A stretch of 64,000 bases of DNA from Magnaporthiopsis rhizophila (taxonomy: Eukaryota > Ascomycota > Sordariomycetes > Magnaporthales > Magnaporthaceae): assembly GCA_003049465.1 (NCBI GenBank), contig PYSS01000027.1, forward strand, positions 115,842 through 179,841, in the 5' to 3' direction. Within the stretch, counting starts at the first letter, position 1; every line of letters starts with the position of its first letter. Position numbers and translations under genes: made by a program. A model generated the notes under the pieces. The model did no database searches, had not been told where the DNA came from, and saw only the letters and a list, made by a program, of their open reading frames with translations. Of the stretch, positions 32,601 to 44,340 are shown one piece after another.

Positions 32601-34013
32601 GGAGCATACGTGCTCTGCTGGGAGTGGGTGGTTTGCAGGTTTCGGGAGATCTCAGTCTCCATCTGCTAAAAATTTGCCTTGAAATGCACCATCAAATTCT
32701 CCGTGGGTTCAACGGCCATAATGCCAGTAGTCTGCTACGTATCTAGATTTCGGGCATCTAATTGCTTGCAGGGAGCTGCATGCCTCACAACGGCCGCAAA
32801 GATTGGATGGCGGCCACAGCCTAGCGGTGATGATGTGGCGGTGGGCCATACGTTGCCCTACAGGCGCATAAATAGCACAAGTCGTAGTGCAAGAAACTAT
32901 GTCCTAATACCGACGCTCTGACTCTGTGACTGCCACGCAGGCACCTAGGTACTTACCGGGCTCTGGACGGCCGGCAGCCAGGTCTCAACCTCACCGACAA
33001 GCAGCAGAGTCTGCGGAAAAACTGAGGCTGGTGCCACGCGGACCGTGGCGCTGTGATGCCTTTGGCAAGAGTGCCCAGTCGGACATCTCCCCGGGGGCCC
33101 GACCGCGGTCGGGCCCTGCGCACAGAAGCCTGACAGCGGCTCCTGTTGTCTTTGACGCGCGAATCACATGTGGCAGCTGCCCTTGGAGTGGCTTGTGCCC
33201 AGTTGGGGGCTTATCGGACGGCGGGGAGCGGGCAAACCCGACAGACCCTGCGAGGAGACTAAGCCCACCATGGGAGGCATGCCGAGGGATGCCGGCTTAG
33301 GTCCGTGTGTGCCAGCCATCGCATCGCAGCCAGCCTGCGAAACATTCCAATCTGCTGGAACATGGAGTTGGAATAAGAAAGTGCTCATAATATCGGGGAC
33401 AACTATTGCTAGCCAATCTGGGTCCATTCCTTGGCCCTCAGCGGCCGCATTTGAAGCCATCGTCGATGAGCTATTATAACAGCACTTAACAAGCCAGCCA
33501 ATCAGCGCATCGCCTAAACTGTATGTCTCATTACATGATTCCCTGGAAAGCCAATAACATCAACCAACTGCTCCAGCTGAAGCAGACGTTGCCGATGACA
33601 GGTTGAATGCCTAGGCATGTATGACCGCGGTGGAAGCAGCAAGGAATTCGCTGTGAATGGAACGAGCTTGGTGTTCTCAGCGTCCGCGGCTGGCGCAATT
33701 GCTGACAGGGTTAGGGTTGCATGACAAACTGCGATATTGCCCCACCCTTCCTGTTCCCCAGGCGACGACTGCCCGCGCCTCGGTCTGTGTTTACCATGCA
33801 ATCGATATCGGCGCAACCTGTCGCTTGGGACTCTCGACGGCACTTTAACACGCAAGCCAGGTATCTAGACGCGTCGACCCCGCGCAAGGCTACGCGACAA
33901 GAGACAGGAAGTCAGCAATTCGGGCAGAGAACAGAGAATACGGCCATCCCTCGCCACACCGCTCCCACCAACCAACTAAATCAAGAGTGCCATATCGAAC
34001 CACACCGGCAGCC
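29601..34013. other. 4.4-kb intergenic region
   Basis: Upstream DNA of the divergently arranged disordered-protein gene (-) and NUF2 (+). Frames occur on both strands (for example 30224-30811 minus, 33168-33479 plus) but none has consistent codon bias or known motifs. Poly-A (31638-31653) and poly-T (about 32161-32190) tracts are present. Confidence 0.6.
33869..33874. promoter_or_regulatory. ACGCGT (MCB-like) site upstream of NUF2
   Basis: A perfect ACGCGT hexamer lies 140 bp before the NUF2 ATG. ACGCGT is the MBF cell-cycle box in yeasts. A single hexamer in GC-rich DNA is weak evidence, but NUF2 is a cell-cycle gene. Confidence 0.3.
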
Positions 34014-35512
34014 ATGGCGTACAACCCCCGCATGTCCATCATCCCCGCGTCGCAGCAGCAGGGCCGCGGCAAGGCGGGGAAGCGCGAAAAAGAAGAGACG
34101 GACTTGATGATCCTGCGCGACGCCGAGATCGTGGGCTGCATCCGCGACCTGGGCTTCCCCAAGTTCGACTTTGCCGACCTCGAGAAGCCGAACCCGCTGC
34201 AGGTGCAGATGATCTTCGAGGTCTTCGCCGAGAAGACGATGAACGTGACGCGCGAGACAGTCGACCCGGCCATGCGCGCGGCCGCCGACGAGGTGTGCGG
34301 CGAGGACCTGGGCGAGGCGCTGATGCCGAGCGACACGCGCAACCTCATGGGCTTCTACGCCGCCTTCCGCCAGCTGCTGGTGGCCTGCGGCGTGCCCGAC
34401 TTCAGCTTCTCCGACATGTACAAGCCCACGCACCGCCGGCTGGTGCACCTGCTGTCGTACCTCATCAACTTTGTGCGCTTCCGCCAGGGCCACGCCGAGC
34501 TGTTCGTCGAGCACTACGACCGTGTCAACGACGCAAAGGCCCGCATCGACGAGCTCTACGCCGCGAACCAGGACATGGAAGCGCGCATGGACGGCCTGCG
34601 CCGCAACCGCCGCAACATGGAGGCCCTGGCCCAGGAGAAGACGCGCCGCAACGAGGACCTGAAGCGCCGCCTGCTCGAGCTGCGCCGCAACCAGGAGCGC
34701 GTCGCCGTCCGCCTCGAGGAGGCCAAGGCGAAGAAGACGGAACTGGCAGGGCGGCTCGAGGCCCGCACCGCCGACAAGCTGGCCCTCAAGCAGGAGAGCG
34801 CCAAGCTGCGGCCCTACACGCTGCAGAGCCCCTCTGCTCTGCAGGCCAGCCTGGCCGACCTGTCGGCCACGCTCAACGCCGAGCGCGCCCACATCGACTC
34901 GCTGGACCGCCGCGCCCGGGCGCTCCAGACTTCGTCCGACTCCTTCACCGTCGTGAGTGCCGACGTGGCCTCGTGCATCAAGCTGCTCGAGGAGGTGGCG
35001 GGCGACCTGGCCAAGGAGGACGAGGAGACGGCGCGCAAGTCGCGCCAGCACGACGCCCTGGCCGAGCGCCGCGGCGGCGTGAAGGCCATTGAGCGCGAGG
35101 TGTCGATGCTGCAGCACCAGCTGGCAAAGTGGAACGAGCGCACCGACCGCCTGCGCGAGCAGAGCGCCAAGCGCGCCCACGAGGCCAAGGAGAAGATGGA
35201 GGAGCTCAAGGCCGTGCACAAGCGCCTGAACGAGGAGAGGACCGAGAAGGGGCGCGACATGGAGAGACGGCGGGTGAGGATCGAGCAGACGGAGAAGAAG
35301 GTTCGTTTGTCTTTACCTTGCACCATTCTCTCCTTTTATTTTATTTTATTTCATTTTAGAAAAGAGATACCCTTATGCTAACCTTATCGCAACCACAGAT
35401 GCAAGATCTCAAAGAAAACATCGAGAGGGAGGTCCACGACGCCCACGACGAGTACCTGAAGCTCGAGGCTCATATGAAGTTGTACATGACCGAGATGGAG
35501 CAGGCATTCTAG
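34014..35512 (+). CDS. NUF2: Kinetochore protein Nuf2
   Basis: Subunit of the Ndc80 complex, which links outer kinetochores to microtubules. It has 466 residues in two exons, 34014-35300 and 35399-35512; the intron (donor GTTCGT, acceptor CACAG) is phase 0. The N-terminal calponin-homology fold spans about residues 20-160: LMILRDAEIVGCIRDLGFP, PNPLQVQMIFEVFAEKTM, LMGFYAAFRQLLVACGVPDF and HRRLVHLLSYLINFVRFR are Nuf2 hallmarks. The rest is a long heptad coiled coil ending in EYLKLEAHMKLYMTEMEQAF. Length matches fungal Nuf2 (about 450-470). The ATG at 34014 (MAYNPRMSII) is chosen over the upstream in-frame ATG at 33987 because homologues begin near it. It converges on the gene at 35802, 289 bp away. 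Confidence 0.95.
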
Positions 35513-35801
35513 ACCTTGTACATCTCAACCTTTCATGTCTTGCTGTACTGTCTCTTTGGCTTTGCATACCCTGTATAAGGGGCGGATCTAGGATACCCGG
35601 AGTACGGCGTTGGTTTTCACGTCTAGAATCATGAGAAACGAGTTACGCGAGTTGGATTTTCGGGCCAACATGTCTCTTTTTGGGTGGGCATCACTGTTTA
35701 TATCTGTTGGTATAATCATATCACGTTCCCAGTGTATGACATTCTAAAGCCTTTTTCTCTGCAAACAATCTTCGTAGGTAGACTCGCCAGGTGTTTCGTG
35801 A

Positions 35802-36725
35802 TCAGCCTCCTCCCCAAGGCTCGTCTCGAAAGCGAAACCATCTCCCCAACACCCTCCTGACTGGCACCGTCCGGCCCGACCATCCCAGGCCCTCGCCATC
35901 CCCTCCCAGTCGCCGTGCGGCCATGTTGAGCACCGGCATCTCCTCGGATAACAAGCCCTCAAGATCAACACGAACATTGACGCCGTCTCCAGCTGGGACA
36001 TCCTCCCCGCCCACTCCTAGGCCCTCTTCTTGATCGGTCGGCATCGAGGGCTCCCTTCTCACCCGAGTCCCAGGCTCCACAACCACAGCCTCCATCCCAG
36101 ACCTGTGCGCCGCCTCGACCAGGCAGGCGGTCGTGCTCCCGAGCCCCTGCGCGTTCCACTCGCTCGTATCGCGGTGCAGGTCCAGCAGGCCATAGACAAG
36201 GAGCAGCGGCGTCCGTGGTGCCGCCAACGCCGACAATCCCTCCGTCGGCACCGGCGGCGGCCGGGCCTTGGAGGACGGGTCAGCCTCGGCTGAGAAGACG
36301 GACAGGAAGGCGCGCAGGTGCGAGACGGTGGGCACGAAGACGGTCCGGATGTGTCGCGCCACGGCGGTCTGGCGCAGGGGCGTCGAGAGGATCGTCCTGG
36401 CCCTTTCGGTGGCGGCGGCGGCGTCAGCCCCCCTGCCTGTGGGCTGTGCCGGCCCTTCTGGATGTGGCTCCTGCTGGCTGTGGTCCTCGTCGTGTTGCTC
36501 TGCGGGCCCCTTGATGGTGTTGCCATCTGGTTGTTCTGGTGACGATGGCAATGGCGACGTCTCGGCGCGGTTCTCCCCAGCTGCTTCATCCAAGAACGCC
36601 GATATAAAGTCTGCTCGTGAGATACATACCACAAGCGTCGTGGGATACTTGTGTTGCCTGAGGATGTATGAGATGAGCTCTGACGGCAGGGCAGGCGACA
36701 GGACTTTGGGGAGAAAGGTCCCCAT
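35802..36725 (-). CDS. Conserved unknown protein, possible degenerate RecA/Rad51-like fold
   Basis: 307 residues, intronless, ATG at 36725. MGTFLPKVLSPALPSELISY leads to a hydrophobic strand (TTLVVCISRADFISAFL) and a Ser/Pro/Glu-rich insert. A helix follows (TAVARHIRTVFVPTVSHLRAFL), then a strand (TPLLLVYGLLDLHRDTSEW), another strand (GMEAVVVEPG), and the end motif TVPVRRVLGRWFRFRD. The order of hydrophobic strands, with LLLVYGLLDLH where a Walker B strand would sit, resembles Rad51-paralogue-like Shu-complex proteins, but no Walker A P-loop is present. I do not recognise a named family, and the fold idea is inference. Upstream it shares a 414-bp divergent interval with AP-3 beta. Confidence 0.65.
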   Translation of the reverse strand: MGTFLPKVLSPALPSELISYILRQHKYPTTLVVCISRADFISAFLDEAAGENRAETSPLPSSPEQPDGNTIKGPAEQHDEDHSQQEPHPEGPAQPTGRGADAAAATERARTILSTPLRQTAVARHIRTVFVPTVSHLRAFLSVFSAEADPSSKARPPPVPTEGLSALAAPRTPLLLVYGLLDLHRDTSEWNAQGLGSTTACLVEAAHRSGMEAVVVEPGTRVRREPSMPTDQEEGLGVGGEDVPAGDGVNVRVDLEGLLSEEMPVLNMAARRLGGDGEGLGWSGRTVPVRRVLGRWFRFRDEPWGGG

Positions 36726-37139
36726 AGTTGACGTTGATAGAACGGTGGGTTTTCTTTGGCATGGGTGTTTACTATCCGCCCATTCGCGCAGTCCAACTCT
36801 CCGGCATCACAGACACGTTGGTCGCTATATATATTATCATGATAGAGACTGAGTTGCGTGTCGGCGGGGGGTCCAACAATATTGGTATTAAAGTCCTCGA
36901 CTTGCTGGAGGACGATTCAATCTTGCATGTCAAACCTCGATGAGATCACATCAAATAGCGAACCGGCACAACGCTCAGCCCCACCCCAGGCTTCCCCCAC
37001 CAAATATTGGCGCATGCCATCACGTCACCGCCCTGAGCCGCAACCTAAACCAGATGCTGCAGCGACCCAGACCCAACTCCGATCGCCTGCCGACCTGGGA
37101 GCATTGGGCGAGGTGCAAGTTGCCGCACCCACGGCCAAG
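36726..37139. other. Divergent promoter interval (unknown gene / AP-3 beta)
   Basis: 414 bp between two divergent ATGs. No coding frame; it is likely a bidirectional promoter. Confidence 0.6.
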
Positions 37140-39855
37140 ATGGAGCCCATCTCTCGAATATCTTCCCTTCTAGAGAGCGGTAGGTGTCTGTCCTCAGCCT
37201 GGATCCTGCAGACGCAACCAGGGGTGGCCTACGAGAGCTCCGACAGCTAACCTTGGCTCCCCTCGGCCACGAACAGCTCGCGAGCTCACCCTCGATGCCG
37301 CCGCCTCGGCAGCCCGGAACACACGGGGCTCCAACCGGCCGCTCGACAGGGCGCAGACCAAGAAGCTCCTCGACAGCCGCAATGAAAGGGAGGCGCTGGA
37401 CGGCCTGCGGAGGGTTATCGCCGTATGTGTACCGACGCCATCGCCGTCGCCGCCGCCCCTCGTCACGCCCGTTTGGGCTCGGCTAACACGCAGGCTACGC
37501 TTTCCCGCATAGATGATGTACCGCACGCCCAACAAGACGCTGCCCTTCTTCTCGTCGGTCGTCAAGAACGTGGCGTCGCCTAACCTCGAGATCAAGAAGC
37601 TGGTCTACATCTACCTGCTGCACCACGCCGAGCAGGAGCCCGACCTGGCGCTGCTGTCCATCAACACGATCCAGAAGTCGCTCTCGGACGGGAACCCGCA
37701 GGTGCGCGCCCTGGCCCTGCGTACCATGTCGGGCATCCGCGTGCCCGTCATTAGCCAGATCGTTTCTCTCGCCATCAAGAAGGGAACTGGCGACATGAGC
37801 CCCTACGTCCGCCGCGCCGCCGCCCTCGCCATCCCAAAGTGCCACCGCCTAGACCCGTCCCAGCTGCCCCAGCTGCTCGACTACCTGTCCACGCTGCTGG
37901 GCGACAGGCAGTACTACGTCGCCGGCGCCGCCGTCACGGCCTTCCTCGAGATCTGCCCGGACCGCCTGGATCTGATACACAAGCACTACAGAGGCCTGAT
38001 CAAGAAGATTGTCGACATGGACGAGTGGTCCCAGCTCGCCACCCTGCGCATGATGACCGTCTACGCCAGGAAGTGCTTCCCGCGCCGGACGCGGCTGGTG
38101 CCCAAGACGACAAAGGCAGGCAAGGGAACCGCGGCAGATCTACAGGACTTCTACGGCGAGAGTGGGAGCGGCGGCAGCAGCAGCGAAGGCGCTTCCGCGG
38201 GGCAAGAAGCGGGGGAGAGGGTGATAGTGCTGGACCCTGACCTCGAGCTCCTCCTCACGAGCATCAAGCCGCTGCTGCAGAGCCGCAACTCGGCCGTGGT
38301 CATGGCGGTGGCACGCTGCTACGTGGCTCTGGGCACTAACGCGCACGTGTCTACGACCATCGGGCCCCTGATAGCCCTGCTCCGGGGCCCGCAGGACACG
38401 CAGCAGGCTGCGCTGCACAGCATCGCATCCGTCTGCCTGGAGCGGCCGGCCGAGTTCGCGCGGTATGCGACGCACTTCCTGGTGCGGGCGTCGGACGACT
38501 GCGCCGTCTGGGAGCTCAAGCTGGAGGTTCTCACGCTCGTCTTCCCGCACGCGCGGCCACACGTGCGGTCGCTGGTGCTCTCGGAGTTGGAGCACTTCTC
38601 GCGGGGCGCCCACGACCCAGCCCTGGTGCGCGCTGCCGTCCGCGCCATCGGCCGCTGCGCCCAGGCCGACCCCTCAGCGGCGCCCCGGTGCCTGCGCCTG
38701 CTCCTGGGCCAGGTCTCAGGCCCGGACGGTGCGCTGGCGGCCGAGAGCCTGACGGTGATCCGCCACCTGATCCAGCGCGACCCGGCCGGCCACTCGGCCA
38801 CCGTCGTGCGTCTCGCCCGGAACCTCGACTCGGCCACCGACCCGGCCGCGCGCGCCGCCATCATCTGGCTCGTGGGCGAGTTCTCGGGCGGCGGTGAGCG
38901 CGGCAGCATCGCCGCCGACGTGCTGAGGATTCTGCTCAAGGACTTTGCCTCCGAGGCCGAGGTTACCAAGCGGCAGATCCTGCTGCTGGCGGCGAAGGTA
39001 CACCTGCACCACCTGAACAGCATCGCTAGTGACGAGAAGACCAACAACAGCAGCAAGAAGAAAGCGCCAGCAGCCGCAACCAAGTCGGACGAGGTCGATG
39101 GTATGATCAACGAAGGATGGGGTTCAGAAGCGGTCACAGCGGCGGCCGAGCCTGAAGCGGAGGATGCCGGCGGGGAGGAAGAGGAGCACCCAACGGCGAA
39201 GCTGTGGAACTACGTGCTACAACTGGTCCGCTACGACACATCGTACGACCTGCGCGACCGGGCGCGGACCTACCGGGCGCTGCTGGGCGTGCCGCAGCTG
39301 GCAACGCTGATGCTGCTGGCGCCCAAGCCGGCGCCGCAGGCCCCCAGCCCGTCCGAGGCGCGCCGCGGCTACACGCTGGGGTCGGCGGCGCTGGCTCTGG
39401 CGGGCGGCGGCGGCGTCCACGGCCTCAGGGACTACGAGCCGCTGCCCGACTGGGTCCAGGAGGGCCGGCAGCCGGACCCGCGACTGCGGGGAGAGACCGA
39501 CATTGGGGCCGGAATCTCGCCCTCGTCGGCCGGCGGCGCTGGGTCTTCTTCGTACGGCGGCGGCGGACGGGGTGCCGCCCCCGCGGCGGAGAGCCTCGAC
39601 AACGCTACTAGTCAGAGGGGTCTGTCGCCCGGGGCGGGGTCGGCAAAGGTTCAAAACGGGCTTGGGGAGAAGACCTTGGATGACTGGCTTGCTGAGAGTG
39701 ACGGTGGCGAGGAGGAGGAGGAGAGCGAGGAATCCGACGAAGAAGAGGAGGAGGAGGAGGAAGAAGAAGAGTCTGGGGATGAGGACGAGGAAGAGTCGGA
39801 AGAGGAAGAGAGCGATGACGATCAAGGCGAGGGCGACAGGTTAGTCGCTTCATGA
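37140..39855 (+). CDS. APL6: AP-3 adaptor complex subunit beta
   Basis: Large subunit of the AP-3 coat that sorts cargo from Golgi/endosomes to the vacuole. It has about 842 residues in three exons: 37140-37179, 37277-37422 and 37513-39855. Intron 1 (donor GTAGGT, branch CTAAC, acceptor AACAG) is phase 1; intron 2 (donor GTATGT, acceptor GCATAG) is phase 0. Splicing gives MEPISRISSLLES, then ARELTLDAASAARN, then LDGLRRVIA joined to MMYRTPNKTLPFFSSVVKNV. The beta-adaptin signature follows: SPNLEIKKLVYIYLLHHAE, QVRALALRTMSGIRV, DMSPYVRRAAALAIPKC. HEAT-like helices fill residues about 50-620. The tail is acidic (long Glu/Ser/Asp runs), as in AP-3 beta hinge regions, and the ear domain is absent, which is usual for fungi. 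The 13-codon first exon is invisible without splicing. Confidence 0.93.
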
Positions 39856-40517
39856 CGGGGCCAGTTGTGTGCTACGATCGGGATTTCGCTCTGATATGTG
39901 GTGGGGATAACTTAGCGGCACATGAAATCACGGCATGACATCAAGACACTATCTGGATGTGAATCTGAACGTATGTCTCTTGTCCGCTGTGTGAAGCCAC
40001 AAGCACAACCTGTGACTGGCATTGCTCATCCTCAGCCTGGGCCACGAATCCAGGAGTAGCCCAAGTAAGACCTACGCGGCCAGCTTGGAACCAGGCCAGG
40101 GTCGCATAGGAAAGTGGGTCGAGAACCTGTGGGGCGACGGGACGTTCATCGCTTTGACTGGTCGGGGGAGGCTGGTCTAGCAACACCCGAGGCTGGGTTG
40201 GGGAAGCTCCCCCAAAAAATCGAATTCCTGGTCGCGCAAAGAAACCGATGCTGTCGTCACCTCCCCTCCATTCTGCGAGAAACCACCGCACGCATTAAAC
40301 ATCTGCCTGGAGCCGGCCTGGTAAGCCCAAACAAAGCTCACAAAGCCCCTCAAATCTTTGAGACCAGGACCCGGTCCGGTCCCTCTGCCCCGGGGGGATA
40401 AAACCACTCACCATCGCATGGAAGCTCCCTAAGCTCGACGTTGACCACGGCTTTTTAAAACATCACACTAGAAAATAACACACCTCCTCCGCCCTCGACC
40501 GAAACGAAACCGACAAG
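39856..40517. other. Intergenic between AP-3 beta and TVP15
   Basis: 0.66 kb, both genes rightward. No coding frame is supported. It holds the AP-3 beta 3' UTR and the TVP15 promoter. Confidence 0.6.
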
Positions 40518-41315
40518 ATGGACTTCTCAGATTCATTGTAAGATCTCGAATCCCTCCGCTACGTCGCGCCGCCGCCGCCCCTTCTCAAGCGCTGTTGGCT
40601 AACCCTCGTTTTCCCGCACAGCCGCATCGTCAACCTCGCCGTCGGCGTCATCATGATCCTGGGCGGTCTTTCGCAATACTTTTACGACCCCAACGGATTG
40701 TACGTGGTTCCCCTAGACAACCGCCACCGCGCTGCCGTAAACCATGGGTTGCGCTCGCGGGACACATCGGGAAGGACGTGTTGAAAGAAAAACGGAGCTG
40801 ACTATGGCCGTGGTCCGCCAAAACAGCCAAGGAGCCATTCTGGGTTCATACATCATCATCTTCGGCCTCAGTAAGAGACACCGCCACTCTACCTACCTGC
40901 CCGGCGGCATCAAACCTGGCGCTTGACACCAGCTAACCACGCGAAACCCCCTCCGCCCACAGTCACCGGCCTCCTCGAGTTCCAGATCCCGCCCCAGGTC
41001 TCGCGCTACGCCTCGTTCCTCTTCTCCTTCATCGGCCGCGGTATCTGTACGTTTCTCCGTCTTGCTTGTTTCTTTGCTCTCTCTCGCCGTGTTTTCCCAG
41101 CCCAAGGAAACCGCTAACGACAAGCAAAAAAAAAAAAAAAAGTCTACGTCTTCGTCGGCTCCATCCTCCTCTCCGAACACGTCCTGCGCATCATCGCCGG
41201 CTCCATCGTCGGCCTCGTCGGCGTCGCCTATGTCGCACTCGAGTTTGTTCCCTCCATCGAGCCCCCGGCCAACATGCGCGAGGCCGACCAGGGCTGGGGC
41301 GCCGAGCAGGTTTAA
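40518..41315 (+). CDS. TVP15: Tvp15 / COPI-associated Golgi membrane protein, five exons
   Basis: 132-residue four-helix membrane protein of the COPI-associated family, found in late Golgi vesicles. Exons are 40518-40537, 40622-40699, 40827-40870, 40963-41046 and 41143-41315; each junction keeps frame. Splicing gives MDFSDSFRIVNLAVGVIMIL, GGLSQYFYDPNGFQGAILGS, YIIIFGLITGLLEFQIPPQV and SRYASFLFSFIGRGIFYVFV. It continues GSILLSEHVLRIIAG, SIVGLVGVAYVALEFVPSIE and ends GWGAEQV. Donors are GTAAGA, GTACGT, GTAAGA and GTACGT, and acceptors end CACAG, AACAG, CACAG and a poly-A run plus G. The last acceptor is unusual: 16 consecutive A replace the pyrimidine tract, although a GCTAAC branch site precedes it. 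No single frame reveals this gene. Family and topology are clear; the yeast role is in membrane traffic. Confidence 0.9.
41126..41141. repeat. Poly-A run forming a 3' splice site
   Basis: A16 directly before the G of the last TVP15 acceptor AG. Length variation here would change branch-to-acceptor spacing. Confidence 0.8.
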
Positions 41316-42205
41316 AGCGTCTGTCTAAGACACGAGGCGAGAGAGGGAGAGGGAAGAGGGAAAAAACAAACGTCAGGTATCGGGCCTCGACGGGAGCAGC
41401 TTTCGTTCTTTCTTCGATTTCTCGTCTAGAATCCATACGCCATATTGATGAGTCTATGACGGTATTTATCTGTTGTGCAACAACAGAAGGAAAAAACGGG
41501 CGGGCAGAGCGTGTGGCACCAGGGTAAACCACGGCATTGGAACACATTACGTTCAGGGAGCAGGCGAGACTATATCGGCGAAGCAAACGATGCGGTTTTT
41601 ATATAGGCAACGCTGTATATGTATTGGCGATGGTTTCATGATTTATCTTGAAAGAACCTCTATTTCTCCGCGCCTTGCTTGGCCGTGGTACCCTACCTGG
41701 GATTAGGATTGGGAGAAACACAGTTAGAGCCGTAAAGAGCTTCGAGTCACCACGGCCGGGTCGTTCGGGAGCGCAGCCATATATCGTGTATTGGTTCAGC
41801 TTTTGTGTAAGGACTCGCCGACAGTAACGCGACCACCAAAGACCCAAGAAATAAACAAAAGGCAAAAATACCGGCGCCCCTATCTCCCGTTTACCAAACG
41901 GCCCAACATAGCAAAACCCCATGCTCTGGCGAGCGATCCGTGTACTAGATAAAGAGAATTGTCCGGGATGGCTTGAGCTCTATAGTTGTTTTGGCGTTTC
42001 CCATACCTTTTTTATCTGGTCTGTTTTTCGTTGCTTCGTTGTCATCATTTTCCCGATTTCCCAGAAACAAAAACGGCACCGGCATCCTAGACGGATAAGG
42101 AATAAAAAAAAAAGAAAAAAAAAAAAAAGAGAAAGAACAGAGAGTAAGAGGAGAGGCATAAAGAGAGGGAATAAAGAGTGAGGGAGCATAAAGAAGGCTC
42201 GAGTG
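41316..42205. other. Convergent intergenic region TVP15 / SreA
   Basis: About 0.9 kb of 3' flanking DNA for both genes, with A-rich tracts near 42107-42129. No coding frame is supported. Confidence 0.6.
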
Positions 42206-44084
42206 TCATTGCAGCTCTGCAAGCTCACGTTCTTTGGCGGCAAGCACCTGCCGCATCATCTCAGCCTCACGCAGGAGCTCCGCTCTTCGGTCGGCCTTGA
42301 GACGATCTTCCTCGGAGCCGGCGGCGCTGCTGCTGCTGCCGTCGTTGCGCCGCGGAGTCGGGAGGAACGGTCCGCCGCCGGGACTCGGCGTGGCTGACGG
42401 CGGCGAAGGAATCATGCGGCGGGACTTGTCCATCGGCGGGAGCTCGTCCCCGGTGGCGAGCGGTCCGTTCAGCAGGGACTTGATGGACGACAGCCGTTTT
42501 GACGCACTCCCTCCCTCCTGATAGGGGGTCGCGTCGCCTCCACCATTGGACGGCGAAGGCCCATCGCCCGACGCCGCGGAGAAGGAGCGTTTGCGACGCG
42601 AGGGTGAAAGGAACGATGCCGGGGAAAGCGAGGACTGTCGGTCGTCGCTGGGAGCTGCGGTTATGGAAGTGAGCGGAGCAAGACGGTTGCCGTCTATGAG
42701 CGACTCCGACACTGGCAGCGGCGGTTGGGTGTTGTGTGGCGGTGTGTGATATTGTGTCAGGTCGCCCTTGGGCAGCGGTGACGACTGCCTGCCTTGCCGA
42801 AGGACTGTCTCAGGAACGAGCGTCATCGTTTGCTCCGGCCGGCGGCGGAGACCTAGGTTGACAGAGCCATCGGCGTTGACGGAGCCGCGCTCCATCGGCG
42901 TGTCGGGCTGAGGGGACGGCGAGGCCCCTCCTTCAGCGCTGGGGCTACCACCGTCACCCGGAGCCGGCGAGCCCTGCTGGGATGCCGGCAGGACTCGTTT
43001 CCTCCGCTTGATCACCGATTTCTTCATCGTGACAGGTCTGTGGACGCCGTGAAGTTTATAGTATAATCCTGAGTAGAAGAAAGGACAACAGTCAGTCAGT
43101 CAGCTCTCGCAGTCTGCGCATTCAGCTCGATCCACATACGTACCACATGCGTTGCAGATGGTGTGACCGCTCTCGTCTCTCCTCCACAACGGGGTGATGG
43201 TGGTGCCACAGTTTTGGCACGCGATGACGACCGTGGTGCTCTGGCTCTGGATGTTCAAGGCGGCGATGTCGACGGCGTTGGGATCCTCTGCTCCGGCCTG
43301 GCCCCCGCACCTCGCCGAAGACCCCGGCATGTTCAGGCTGGCGCTTTTTGACATCCTGTTGTTGTATGCGGGACAACCACTGCAGCCTTCTGCGCCGCCG
43401 GTGCCATTACAACGGCCACCCCCTGGGCAGCTGCCAGCAGGCATCTGCTCGGCTGTGACGTAGGTAGCGCCAGTTACGTTGGGGAGCGACTGTGCACCAG
43501 TCGTTGGTGACGGCCGTTCGGCGATCCTCTGATAGCCGGCGGGCACAAAGTTGGGCGGCCTCTTCAGGTTTGTTGGCCTCGCTGCATTCCGTGCCTTCAG
43601 ATACAGCCCGCAGGCATTGCAGATAGTCGCACCCTGTGGTGATCTCCTCCATAGTGGCGTTTGGGTCGTTCCGCAGTTACTATACCAAGAAGGGTCAGAA
43701 CAACGCCTATTCCATTGCGGGGTCTATCCTTTTTCTTCCCAGAGCTTACCTGCAGACTTGGCCCGACTGGCCCTGTGCGCTATTTGTTTGCACATTCTCC
43801 GTCCCCGCATCGGATCCGCCATCATTCATGAGAGACGCCGGACTGGGTGGTTGAGCCATGCTGGACGGACCCGCTTGTTCACGAGACGATAGAGACATTC
43901 CTTTGTCCCCGTCCCTGACGTCGCCGTCTGCAAGGGGCGGTGAACGCCTGTCGTGGTGAGAGCCCGCGGCAGGGAGAGTTTTGGAGGGCATCGGCGGTCG
44001 GCTTGGGAGTGCGGTTCGAGTGTTCCCGAGACTCGATCGAGGGGTAGGGCTGTTCGACGCTGGCGACATTTCGCCGATAGCCAT
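42206..44084 (-). CDS. sreA: SreA-type GATA repressor of siderophore and iron uptake
   Basis: 577 residues in three exons: 44084-43750, 43679-43144 and 43068-42206. Intron 1 (GTAAGC...TATAG) is phase 2 and intron 2 (GTACGT...CTCAG) is phase 1. Finger 1 is C111-x2-C114-x17-C132-x2-C135 (TPLWRRSPQGATICNACGLY). Finger 2 is C266-x2-C269-x17-C287-x2-C290 (TPLWRRDESGHTICNACGLY, then YKLHGVHRPVTMKKSVIKRR). Between them lies C196-x5-C202-x8-C211-x2-C214, the iron-sensing cysteine-rich region that distinguishes the Urbs1/SRE/SreA group. The C-terminal helix (LLREAEMMRQVLAAKERELA) is the usual coiled coil. Length equals known members (about 550-590). The family represses siderophore and iron-uptake genes when iron is plentiful. 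The ATG at 44084 is the first in frame; a further upstream exon cannot be excluded. Confidence 0.93.
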
Positions 44085-44340
44085 AGTCGGCCTGGGAGAA
44101 ACGGGCCGATCGGTGCCAGAGGCTGCGCACAGGTCGCGAAGCTGAAGGATCCGCGAGAGCTTCTCCTCTCAACCAAGAACGAGGTGCCAGAGGCCTCGAG
44201 TGGTGCGCCAGACGTCCAAGTACAACTAAAGAGGAAGACCAGATTGTTGGCTTTGTAGATGTCCAAGGCAACCGTAAATAGTCGGCAACGGGGTAGTGTA
44301 GATCCAAGAGCACCAGCAAGACTCAGTCGGGCAAGATGGA

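Noticed and set aside
33164..33479. Overlapping ORFs on both strands (98 and 103 codons)
   Set aside because: Codon use is mixed on both strands, with no motif or hydrophobic pattern; they cannot both be real and neither is favoured.
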